Assembly: GCA_015680685.1 (NCBI GenBank)
Contig: MNCI01003306.1
Span: forward strand, 460,254 to 485,577
Source of the DNA: Gnetum montanum
Taxonomy: Eukaryota > Streptophyta > Gnetopsida > Gnetales > Gnetaceae
DNA: 25,324 nucleotides
Direction: 5' to 3'
Shown: one piece after another, positions 9,725 through 19,786 of the stretch
Numbering within the stretch: position 1 is the stretch's first letter
How the letters are laid out: each line of letters starts with the position of its first letter
Notes under the pieces: generated by a model
The model's database searches: none
Told to the model about the DNA's origin: nothing
The model's input: only the letters and a program-made list of their open reading frames with translations
Position numbers and translations under genes: made by a program

Positions 9725-10625
9725 CTGATGAGTGGCGAGGTCACCCTACATCCAACCATATGAATCACAAGCATTCACACATGATTCGATCAATTTCGTG
9801 GATGGGACTAGTTGTGGCATCTAGATTATTAAGCATTGATCGTAGTTCGCTGTCTTCCCAATTGGACTAGTGGTAGCTTTGTCATGTATGGTTTAGTTCA
9901 TAGTGAGACATATGATTCTTGATGTTGTTCTGGCTGTATGCTACTCCTAATGGTAATAGAGAAATCAATTACTTAATCTAATTAACAACATAAAGATAAA
10001 TTCTAAACTAGCCTATGGGTGATGAGTGTTTGTTCCTAACTTACCATACATGTTCTGAACCCACATATTCACTACTGGGATTATCAAGCGCTATGCTACT
10101 AGGCAAATCAAGTAATAATGCTACTAGGGTTACCAATGTGTTTATGCTTAAAACTAGTTGTGCTTATTTCACCAATTCATTATTATGCATGGAAACGTAA
10201 ATATTAACTAAGTACATGAAAAGTAAATTGCATGGAAAATAAATCTAATTGAAGTCAAAGTGCTATAATGAATAAGAATCAATCTCAATCTTATTGCCAT
10301 TCATGGAATGTGTCCAAATACATTGCCACTTGACTAAGATGTTGTACAACTAACTCAAATCCACATTGTGGGCACTCACTAACTGTTCTCTAAGACTACA
10401 AAATAAAACTGCAAGAGTTAAGCTATTCTATTGGCCAAAGAATGCTAATACATGATGGGAGCACATGTATTTATAGACTTTATTATGGAGCTATGTCGAT
10501 GGGGCCTCATAAACATAGCAAACACTATGTCGATGAGGGCCCGTCAATGCAACACTTTGACACTTCATCATACCCCCATGACTAAATGAAAACTCATCCT
10601 CAAGTTCCTTTACAAAATTGAGAAG
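9725..10625 (-). mobile_element. Second LTR of the family plus 55-bp internal stub
   Basis: The LTR occupies 9725-10570 (846 bp, TGATGAG...TTCATCA). It is colinear with the other copies but the most diverged. The TATA box is at 10468-10475, and the polyadenylation signal is changed to AATAAG. Bases 10571-10625 are the polypurine tract (minus CATGGGGGTA) and the end of an internal region, cut off exactly where the next LTR begins. It is therefore a 3' LTR remnant. U3 carries a repeated 'ctatgtcgatg' word (10494 and 10532), not seen in the other copies. Confidence 0.75.
10468..10475 (-). promoter_or_regulatory. TATA box of the second LTR
   Basis: TATAAATA on the minus strand, at the conserved position relative to the LTR ends. 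Confidence 0.5.
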
Positions 10626-11677
10626 TGATGAGCGGTGAGGTACCCCTACGCTCAACCATATGAATCACAAGCATTCATGCATGATCTAGACAAATTTCAT
10701 GGATGGGACTAGTTGTGCATCTACATCATTATGCCTTGATCGTAGTTCGCTGTCTTCCTACTTGGGACTAATGGTGGCTTGTCATGTATGGTTTAGTCTA
10801 AAGTGAGGCATATGATTGATGTTAACTAGCCCTAAGCTACTCCTAATGTAATAAAGATATTAATTAATTAATCTAATTGACAGTGGGAAGTAAAATCTAA
10901 ACTAGCCTACGTGCAATGAGTATTCATTCCTAATTATCTGTGCATGCCTTGGACTTTGTGTAACTACTGTTGGGATTACCAAGCATATGTCATTGGGCTT
11001 ACCAAACAATACACTATGGGTTTACCAAGTAATTACACTTAAGCGCTCGTGATTAGTCATACTCATTCTGCTTAATGATAGGAATTGTAAAGAACAATGA
11101 ATGGAAACATTAACTAAGGAAAACAATAAATAATTAAACAATTGAAAGAAATAATAAATCTAAGTGGATGCTGCAATGATGAAAGTAATCTTGATCTTTA
11201 TTTCCAGTTATGTAAAGTGTCCAAGTACATCACACTTGAATAGGGACACCATATAATCACTTAACATCACACTGCAGGCATGAACTAGAAAACAATAGAA
11301 CTGGAAATCAAATGAAAAGCTATCTGAAATCTATTAACCAACTATGTCCCAATTGTGTACCCAGGTGTTGTATTTATAGGCTAGCATGGAAGAGATGATA
11401 TCAGATATCCAACATTGTTTCTTGGGACCCAATATTGCATATCCAATATCGAGGCTATAATATCAGAGCTAACAAAATCATGACTCATCATACCCCCATG
11501 ATTGAATGAAAACTTGTCCTCGAGTTAAAAAAAATGAGAAAAAAGTTCTTTACAAAATATTGGGAAGGTATGGAATTATTGATTGACTCAAATAAATAAA
11601 AAAATTGACTCTTACATGTTATAGTAGTGTTTTATAAAAATTTAGACACAACATTACAGAATACAAAATTGGGAAAG
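10626..11677 (-). mobile_element. Third LTR insertion plus 187-bp internal stub
   Basis: The LTR occupies 10626-11490 (865 bp, TGATGAG...CTCATCA), with a TATA box at 11371-11378 and AATAAA as complement of 11197-11202. Bases 11491-11677 match 1368-~1552 of the complete element, including polypurine tract, 'acaagttctttacaaaatat' and 'attattgattgact' blocks. The match stops abruptly near 11677, where the plus-strand Tat element begins. It appears to be the 3' part of an insertion into the second element, itself interrupted by the Tat element. Confidence 0.75.
11371..11378 (-). promoter_or_regulatory. TATA box of the third LTR
   Basis: TATAAATA on the minus strand in the context GCCTATAAATACAAC, at the conserved position. 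Confidence 0.55.
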
Positions 11678-11774
11678 TGAAACACCATTGAATCTAGACT
11701 ATGGCATCCTGACTACAAATTTGTCTAAGTGTCAGCATGAAGCTAGTCATTGCAAATTTTTTCTTAAGTGTTAG

Positions 11775-12298
11775 GACTATGCTCTCCATTACCTCAAAGC
11801 GTAGTCAACCTCTCATGGAGAGCGTAGTCAGCACAAAAAAATAGTTTTTTGCAATTTTTTCTAAGTGTTGGGACTATGCTCTCCACTACCTCAGAGTGTA
11901 GTCAACCTCTCGTGGAGAGTGTAGTTAGCACAAAAAACCAATTTTTTGTAATTTTTTCTAAATGTTGGGACTACACTCTCCATTGCCTCAAAGTGTAGTT
12001 GACCTCTTGTGGAGAGCGTAGTCAGCATAAAAAACCATTTTTTTGCAAATTTTTCTAAGTGTTGGGACTATGTTCTCCACTGCCCCAGAGTGTAGTCAGC
12101 CTATCGTGGAGAGCATAGTCAACCAAAAGCTAGTTTTCACAAGTTTTGACAAGTGTTGAGACTATACTCACGCCTAGTTGAGAGCATAGTTAGCCTTTAG
12201 TGGAGAGCATAGTTAGCATAAAAGCCCTAGTTTTTTGCAATTTTTCCTAAGTATGAGACTATGCTCTCTCCTAGTCCAGAGGGTAGTTAGCCAGAATA
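11775..12298. repeat. 97-bp-period array of six inverted-repeat (hairpin) units in U3
   Basis: Units start at 11775, 11872, 11969, 12066, 12160 and 12257 (periods 97, 97, 97, 94, 97). In each of the first five, GACTATGCTCTCCA-type sequence is followed ~25-30 bp later by its inverted complement TGGAGAGCGTAGTC. This gives a potential 55-bp stem-loop with ~15-bp arms. A third copy of 'GTAGTC' lies in the loop. Units are joined by A/T-rich linkers (AAAAAACCATTTTTTGCAA type). The sixth unit is degenerate. Confidence 0.9.
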
Positions 12299-12681
12299 GT
12301 CTCCAATTGCCTCCACAATGCAGCATTAGCACTCAGCTTAGCTCTAACTCACCTCTAGCAAGTGTAATTAGCGAAATTCTTCTTTTGGTGATCCCTTTTT
12401 GGTCCCAAAATTGTAATTATGCTCAATCCCATGCAAGAGAGTGGAGAGCATAGTCCTGGAGCATAGTCTACAAAGTTGCATTTTTCAAGTACCTTGTGGT
12501 CTTCTCAGCACACATGCAGCTGGTAGCATAGTCACAGTCTTGTAGTCTCATAGAGTTTGGTGGAACATAGTAGAGCACAACACCATCGGCCTAATGGAGA
12601 GCATAGTTGGATGATGGCATAGTCCCAACCATCCCCTCTGCTAGGTGGTAGGCATCCCACATCTTCCTCTAAACCTAGGCC

Positions 12682-12689
12682 TATAAATA
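12682..12689 (+). promoter_or_regulatory. TATA box of the Tat 5' LTR
   Basis: TATAAATA in the context GGCCTATAAATACCCATG, downstream of the U3 array and ~530 bp upstream of the gag start. It is the only strong TATA in this LTR on the plus strand. Confidence 0.7.
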
Positions 12690-13216
12690 CCCATGTTCTC
12701 AACATTCTCAGGGTTGGAAAATTTGAGAATTAGCAAATCAGAGACTTGGAAAACCTAAGGAGTGCTTGGGAGAGAACCAAAGGCATATCGGTGAAGTTGT
12801 AGACCACCGCAAGCCATTGTAGCCAACAGTACACCATGATAGCCAACCTAGCAGATGCATACACCTTGGCAGAATGCTAGTCTTTATGACCAAACACCCC
12901 TAAGACTATGACTACATTGTCCACTACACTTGTTATACATCGTGTACCTTCGAACCCCTTTTGGTATTAACTCCGCTCAACCCCATTTGGGGTGGTGTTC
13001 TGATTTTCTCTCTCCCTATCTCTTTGCATTTTTAGCATTTTATTCGCATTATTCATTGTTTCACCACATAGTTGCACCTAAACCTATGCTTGGGTAGTGG
13101 CCTCTGCATGTTAAAACCCTCATTTTCATTAAAACTCTTGACTACGCTTGACCCCATAGACACCATTGACACCATTGACACCATTTGAACACTTAGCATT
13201 ATTTTGCATAAGCACT

Positions 13217-16200
13217 ATGGCTAACCATGCTACACCCCAGTTGCATCCAGTATGTCCTTGTTTGATCAACAAGATCATTTAGGGCACTCCATCTCTACCT
13301 CCAGTAGGCCCTCATGCGGACTCAGGGTTAGGCTATGTAGCTATGGGCCTTAGTGTTCTAACCATCGACATTTTCAATTGCTATAATTTCTGGCACTAGA
13401 AGGAGGGCCAAACTCCTTTTTCAAGCTTCATTGAGGTTGTTTTGTGAGCTTTCTACACCATAGTTGTCCATTAATCCATTGGTGTAGATTGGACCATGTA
13501 GTCAGTCCCCCAAGACCCCATGTAGTAACCCCAAACTGCACTTCTCTCCACTATTTTGCTACATTTCTATTGTCCTTAGTTGGAGTGTAGTAACCCCAAA
13601 CTGCACTTCTTGCCAGTGTAGACAATGTAGCTAGCTTCCTATTATGGTGAGTGTAGTTGGCTCTTCATAGTGGAGAGTGTAGTTAGTGTAGATATCATAG
13701 TTAGCTCTCCATAGTGGAGAGCATAGTCAATGGTATTAGTCGAAACAAAGATAGTTTTAGCTTGGTCCACTGTATCTCACAGCTAGTAACCTCTGCAGTT
13801 TCCCTTTACAACTTGATTTGCAATCATGAACCTATATCAAACTTTGGCATTAGTTTCAAATGTACTTGATATCTTGCCTATCCAACAGAAGACCTAGATT
13901 TGCAACGTTGTGAATCTCATGATGGCTGGGCTAAGGGAATCCCTTAGGCTATGTGGGCAAGACCTAGAGTATGTCGTGCTTAGCAATGAGCAATAAAAAT
14001 TTATATGTGCAAAGGTTCAAGTAGGGTTACCTATAGATTACCTTAACATGAAGGAAAAATGGAACTTTGAACTAATCTAACAGGATGGATGGGAGTATAT
14101 CCCTTCCTCATTCGACATCATCCTGCTCACAGAGTTCCACTATTGGTTGTTATCCCAGCTCATCCAAGCAAGTGAGTGCAATGTGGGAACTAACTACAAG
14201 GGAGCCTTATAGGAGGAAGAGGATGACTTTAAATCTTGCTCCAAACATAAGACCCCCTTTCCCATCATCATTCGACAAGCAATCCCTAGTCTGGCCCCTT
14301 CTTTGTTTAGTTCACCTACCCTCCTCGAGATGGTCATAACACTGGCATCACCTTCCTACTTTGTCAAGCTTAAATTTATGCCTGTAGTGGTAACCCATTA
14401 GATGAAATACACTTATTATGATGCAACAACTCCCTTCAACTTACCCATCATGGCATCATTGCAACATGCCCAGCCATCTTTGCTAGCAGCAATCATGCCA
14501 GCTTAGCCATATGTTCACGTAGGGCTTGTCTTGAGATCCCAAACGGATCAGGCATCCTACATCTTGCTTGTTTCATTAGTGCCCTTGACTTCGGTCCAAT
14601 CGACACATGTGTAACTCATCCCAATCATTATCCCTAGAACACAACCAATGCATTAAGCACCTCATGTGGTTTTGCAACCTACAACCAGGTCATGAGCCAC
14701 ACAACTAGCACAATAGATAGCACAGCCCGTGTAGTTTGCTGGAGTATCCCAAAAGTTAGACCAGGCATTCCAACTGATCCAAACCTTGATAGAAGAGGTG
14801 AAGTGACTCAAAGCTACCTTTTCTAAAACTATCAAAGTGGTGGACTTCTACCAGGATGACCTTATAAGTCTTGTGGTCCTACGTCTAACTCTACCAACTG
14901 GGGTCTCGCTACCTTAATTTACCAAGTATAATGGTTAGGGGGATCCCAATGCACATTTGGTTACATTTAGGTCAGAGTGTTTGCTATTACAAGCCTAGCC
15001 ACATGCCATAATATGCATGTTTTTCATGTCATTAACTAGCAAGGTGTTAGATTGGTACTATGTGTTGCACAGAGGCTCTATCTCCGCTCTAGAAGACCTC
15101 TTGAGCTAGTTCATGACATGCTTCAAGTACAACCTAAAGTTGGAAGCAACCTTGAACCAACTAATGTAGGTCAAGCATGGCCACCTAGAGCCCATGCAAA
15201 AATTCATCCAACAATGGAGTGCCTCATTAAATGAAATACAAGATCCCATAGCTGAGGCACATCTCTTAGCTATTTTCAAGGGTGCAGTTAATGATTTGAT
15301 AAAGTTGAAGTTGTACTACTTGTGCTCACAATCCCTAAGCCAAGCCTTTGCCCAAACCAAGAGCATAGAGAATGTGGTAGAATTCAATAAGGACCTAGCC
15401 TATGTGACCTACAAGAACCAAAATGTAAGGAGAGATAGGAATAAGGGAAAGCACACTGCAATAATGGTAGTGTTAGACAAAGAGGCTAAGGCAACAAATC
15501 AGGGATCAACAGTTAGGCCACCCAAAGCCCTAGCTAACAACAAAGCTACTAACCCTAGCACCAAGGCAACCAACCCACCTCCATCTATAGTGGTCATAAT
15601 GCAAGTTGGTTAAAGACCTAACTTCAAGTGCAAGGATTGCTCCAAGTACACCTTGTTGCCATTGAAGTCCTTAGAGCTACAAAAAAAATTGTTAAAATTT
15701 GGGCACATCTAATAGAAGAAAATGTCTGAGGATGCCCATAAAAGACATGATAGATACTATGAACTACTTAGAAACCTTGCTTCGATAGCACTAAATGAGC
15801 CCCCGGTCACAAAACATTTTAGGCTAGATCGATTCTACCATTACCACCAATTGTTTGGTCATAGCACAAACTTTTGCCTAGCCTTACAAGATGATTTGCA
15901 AAAGATGATTAATAGAGGTGAGTTGGTCCTAGACACTACAAACTGAGTCAAGCCATAGAACCAATCTATGAGGGTGTACAAGGATCCTCTAAATGTGAAT
16001 GATGCTGGCTATGTCATAAATGCTATCAACGTTGATGACAACTTAGAATTAGTGTAGTTGCCATTCGTGGTTTGTGTGCCCTCTAGTATTGCAAGGGTCC
16101 CCTCTACCCCTATAAGTTTAAGGCCCCCTTTTATTATCATAGTGCCACCTCAAGCACCCAGAACGCCCTATGTGGTTAGGGCCCCATAGCATGTCACAAC

Positions 16201-16640
16201 AATAATAGTTTAGTTTCCCTTCATTGTCAATGTGCCATAATGTGCTAACCCTTCAACTGTCCAAAGCCCAATGGTAGCCAATGCATTAGTCCCTTCTCAT
16301 CCAAGGGTTAATCTTGTTGGCAACATTAGCAGATCCTCTGGGTGGCAACCTAGGAAACCCAATGAGCATCTCACAGATAGAATGTTTAGGCAACGTCAAG
16401 ACCAAAGAACACTTGATCAGTCGAAGCCGGTCTCTATATTTACAATCCCCATGGCCAAAACAACTAAGGAGGCCACAACCAGCAAATTGCAACCAAGTAC
16501 TAAGGCCCCTACATGGGCAAAGCCAACAAAGCCTAAGTTGCAGCCATGAGAAATTTGCCTCTTAGGATGCATGGAGCAAGTCAAAGCCAACAAAAACACG
16601 ACCAATGGCAATGACTTCATGGATGTATTAGCCCAAGTCA
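13217..16640 (+). pseudogene. gag: gag of the Tat element with long N-terminal extension (decayed)
   Basis: A single frame with scattered TAG/TGA stops runs from ATG 13217 (M-A-N-H-A-T-P-Q) for ~1140 codons. Segments at 13904, 14081, 14750, 15194, 15722 and 16271 are all in the same frame. The first ~500 codons have no recognised domain and include a Pro-rich part (14300-14750). The capsid-like domain is at ~14750-15400: G-D-P-N-A-H-L, L-D-W-Y-Y, K-F-I-Q-Q-W, P-I-A-E-A-H-L, F-K-G-A. A zinc-knuckle segment lies at 15836-15877 (Y-H-Y-H-Q-L-F-G-H-S-T-N-F-C), whose expected first cysteine is Tyr. A Lys/Thr/Pro-rich tail ends near 16640. Frameshift then leads into protease. Gag packages the element RNA. 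The start is chosen because it opens this frame soon after the LTR. Confidence 0.75.
13522..13610 (+). repeat. 24-bp direct repeat, 65-bp period, in the gag 5' part
   Basis: An exact 24-bp sequence, starting gtagtaacccc and ending ctgcacttct, occurs at 13522-13545 and 13587-13610. Directly after it (13611-13735) lie several 'gagtgtagttgg / gagagcatagtc' words like those of U3. Confidence 0.85.
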
Positions 16641-16840
16641 AGTAAGCGCTCAAGCAAAAATAAAAATAAAAATACAATACTAAGATTGTATGACCTAATC
16701 ATGAACTCATCAACCCAATGCAAGGCATTGGTGTAGATGTTGACCTTCATTCCTAGCACAGAAGACATCCCTGCAAATGAGAACTTCATCCATGCAGTGA
16801 TGTTGCCCCCTGCGCTACAGGAATCAAATTCCACATCCCC

Positions 16841-17528
16841 TAACATTTCACAATGGAGAAATTAATGTTAACCCTAAGAAGGATGAGGTCATAATAGCCC
16901 CCATGTTTATCACCATACGTGTTTGACAATGCAAGATTTGGAGAGTGCATGTTGATGATAGGGTAGCAACAAATGTAATTCGATACACTATCATCAATAA
17001 GCTAGGACTCATAGACCAGGTCAAGCCAACGAAAACCATGTGTCTAAAATCCTTCAATGGGTCACGTGTCATTGTCACGGGCATGGTCACCATAGCTTTC
17101 ATAGTGGGGAAGCAATTCCCCATCATTGCTGAATTTATCATCATAGAGGAGATGCTGGGCTTTAACCTAATACTAGGCAGGCCTTGGCTAGCCTAGTTAC
17201 TAGCCGTCTCCTCTCCGATTCATCAGGAAATCCACCTTCCATATGAAGGTGGTGAAGTTATTATCCATGGTGATAACACTACCCCTCTGGCCATCAACAA
17301 TGTAGATATGGAGCAAGGGTCAGAGATTGAATTTCCTAATGATGCACCTATGGTAGATAATGAAATGCATGAGGTTGATGCACCCAAAGAAGTAGTGGAA
17401 GTCAATAACCTCCCAGAGGATGCCCTTTGGGTATAGTTGCCCTTTCACATATCAAGTGAGGGTCAAGGAGAATATCGAATAGTGCAATCCTAACCCACAT
17501 TGGGTTAGAAGGCAATTGTGTGATTAAG
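16841..17528 (+). pseudogene. Protease domain of the Tat element (decayed)
   Basis: This frame is shifted relative to gag. It opens with a F-H-N-G-E-I segment (~16850), continues to V-H-V-D-D-R-V-A-T-N-V (16945-16977) and on to L-I-L-G-R-P-W-L-A (17170-17196), the paired hallmarks of a retroviral-type aspartic protease in Tat elements. The catalytic Asp is present, but the residues after it read D-R instead of the usual Ser/Thr/Gly-Gly turn, so activity is unlikely. A stop directly follows the G-R-P-W block. The same frame continues with I-H-L-P-Y-E-G-G and an acidic linker to ~17433. The assumed exon end at 17528 (AAG|GTATCC) is inference. The protease would cleave the Gag-Pol polyprotein. 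Confidence 0.65.
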
Positions 17529-17822
17529 GTATCCCCTTAGTCTAGAACACGTTAAGTGCCTATCCACTATTCACTTTTGTGTGCCCTGTACCCTACTCTC
17601 TACTTCTATTGCATTTGTGTCACATTAGGTTATGATGGTAGCATGTTATTTTCATTTAGCTTAATTACTTAGATTACACATTTATTTACTTGGTTCTAGC
17701 ATTCATCCACTTTATTCATGCATTTTCTTGTCAGTTTACAGTTATGTAGTTATCACTTTAAAAACATCAAAATGCATAAAAAACCATAAAAGCCAAAATT
17801 ATAAAAAGAGATATAGCAATAC

Positions 17823-18541
17823 ACGGCCCGCTATGGCCTTAAATTAGCAATGCAATGGCTCGGAATGACCTTAAACTAGCAATCCATGGCCCACCATGGC
17901 CTTAAACTGGCAATGTTGCAGCCCAGAATGGCCTTAAACTACCACTCTTGATCTACATTGCTATAGCCCATAATGGCCTTAAATTATCAACACGGTTGTT
18001 TGTCACCTTAAACTAGCAAACCTATGGCCTGGAATAGCCTAAAACTATCACTTTTAAATCCTTCGCAGAAGCTCGGAAGGGCCCTAAACTACCGTTATCA
18101 CTATGGCCCAGAATGACCTTAAACTAGTAATCCACGGCTTGCCATGGCCTTAAACTGGCAATGTTGTGGCCCAAAACGGCCTTAAACTACTACTCTTAAT
18201 CTTTATTCCCACAACCTAGAATGGCCTTAAACTATCAACATGACCACCTATGGCCTTAAATTAGCAACACACAGCATGGAATGACCTAAAACTACCTAAA
18301 ACTAGCAAACATGTGGCCTAGAATGGCCTTAAACTAGCAATATATGGTCCAAAACAACCTTAAACTACCACCTTGGCCCGCTATGGCCTTAAATTGGCAA
18401 CGTAGGGTCTGAAATGGCCAAAAACTAGCATCGACCCTCTAGCTATGACCTTAGGGTCCATCAAGGCTTTAGACTAATAATAGACTCACTATGGCTTGTA
18501 ATGGCCCAGTACCGCTATGGCTTGTAATGGCCTAGACTTGC
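17823..18541 (+). repeat. Tandem array of ~18-19 short units in the putative intron
   Basis: Units of ~28-46 bp share the core 'ATGGCCTTAAACTAGCAA' with variants, e.g. at 17830, 17902 and 17930. A higher-order period of ~248 bp is visible: the block starting 'aatccatggcccaccatgg' (17881) recurs as 'aatccacggcttgccatgg' (18129) with the same order of unit variants after it. The core resembles that of the 3' UTR array at 23684-24580. Confidence 0.9.
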
Positions 18542-18707
18542 ATAGTCATAGAAAATGCAATAAAATCGTCACACAGGGATAAAATCTTACACAATAGCAA
18601 ATAATCATCTGGAAAATGTAATATGCATAATAATACATAGCATGAATAGCATCACATTACAAAAATGTAGTAAAAAAAAGCCTAGTGGGTGGTACATTTG
18701 GTCATGC

Positions 18708-19688
18708 TCAACTAGTGGTGCTAGGTGGGGGTGAAAGTTCTTCTTCCTCCACAGCGTTGCTAGGGCCTATAGCATTGCCTGGTACTTAGCACAACCATTA
18801 ATAAATATTCACAATTAACAAGCAAACATGCACTATATAAGCTAACTTAAAACATGAAAAGCATAAAAACCACCTAACCTGAGAGGGTCCCACATTAGTG
18901 AGTTCTAGAGGTAATGTTTCAAGGCCATCCTCTAAGCATTGGAGGATATCGACCTTGAAAAGTTGCATCCAATCCTCCTGGCCAAAGTCAATACCCACAA
19001 TGGTCTTGCATTTGTCTATGGTGGTCCATGTGGGCAACTCCATAGAAAATGTAGTAGAGGAGGCCTCTCCAGAGGGGTGATGATCTCCCTTACAAGACAA
19101 TCACTCATGAACGTATTGTGTGTGAACAAATCATATGCCTACTTCCTGCCGATTGCCTCAAGAAGCATCTCAAGGTGATGGCGTTTGGTAGACTCCTCCT
19201 TGTACCATCATAGGTATGCATCACACTCTCACTTATACTGATGCTTGTGGTTTTTTTGCATCTACCTCCATTGATAAACCTTGGTGTTGTAATTCTTCCA
19301 ATCCTAGTTCTTTTGGGTGAGCAAGTCCATTTAGAGCCATTGCTCAATCAACTCCCATGTGTCCTCGTTCTTGCCTTTGAGAGATGTCCAATATCTAGCA
19401 TATTCGATCTTAGAGGTATACCAAGTGCCATTTCCTTGCAATCTAGCCATTATGAAGTCATATCTGGATTGAAGATCCTTGATCTTCTTATCTTGGCTAG
19501 TCACCCTCTCTTGAAGTTTGTGCATGTGTTTTCACAAGGGCTCATTTGAGCACCTATAGACCCATAATGCCTTTGCATAGGAAAGCGCATACTTGTTCAA
19601 TGTCTCGTACATGTGATGAGGTGCTTGATCAACTTTAGGAGGAAGGTTGGGTAGGGTTTCCACCTTGGCCACCTTGCTTGAATCCCAT
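18708..19688 (-). pseudogene. Antisense gene (Tat extra-ORF type), two exons, decayed
   Basis: Starts at ATG 19688 (M-G-F-K-Q-G-G-Q-G-G-N). After a frame change it reads Y-E-T-L-N-K-Y-A-L-S-Y-A-K-A-L-W, then a coiled coil (19525-19430, L-Q-E-R-V-T-S-Q-D-K-K-I-K) and an aromatic-rich block (A-R-L-Q-G-N-G-T-W, Y-A-R-Y-W-T-S). After a degraded middle it gives D-K-C-K-T-I-V-G-I-D-F-G and D-I-L-Q-C-L-E-D-G-L-E-T-L-P (19020-18910). At 18878 a minus-strand CAG|GTTAGG starts a T-rich 100-bp segment ending TACCAG|GC at 18779. A short acidic/Pro-rich exon follows (E-E-E-E-L-S-P-P-P), stopping at 18708. The exon join is out of frame by an indel. Tat-lineage elements are known to carry extra, often antisense ORFs of unknown function. 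A location inside a PR-RT intron is unusual to me. Confidence 0.6.
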
Positions 19689-19780
19689 TGACAACAATGG
19701 TAGATATAATAGCAAGACTATGCTCCCAACGTTGCAGTAGAAAATGGTAAAATGACAAGTTACTATGGTGAAAATGTGCC

Positions 19781-19786
19781 TATATA
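19781..19786 (-). promoter_or_regulatory. Candidate TATA box of the antisense gene
   Basis: Minus-strand GGTATATAGGC, 93 bp upstream of the antisense ATG at 19688. Upstream of it (19847-19896) lie two copies of the 'gagagcatagtt' word and a 'gagtgtagttggg' variant also found in the LTR U3. Confidence 0.45.

Larger units (their letters stand above)
11678..13000 (+). repeat. 5' LTR of the Tat/Ogre element (right edge approximate)
   Basis: The left edge is the TG at 11678-11679, where homology to the interrupted element ends. U3 holds the hairpin array and further 'gagagcatagt' words up to ~12610. A TATA box lies at 12682, followed by transcribed R/U5-like sequence. The right edge is uncertain: no clear primer-binding site was recognised, and 'TGGTGTTCTGA' at ~12993 is only a candidate. 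The 3' LTR needed to fix the boundaries lies outside the window. Confidence 0.55.

Noticed and set aside
16286-17144. Minus-strand ORFs opposite gag and protease
   Set aside because: Antisense shadows of the plus-strand frames. No motifs of their own.
17823-18541. CRISPR-like look of short repeats separated by variable stretches
   Set aside because: Units abut and vary in length, spacers are degenerate repeats themselves, and the setting is a plant retrotransposon.
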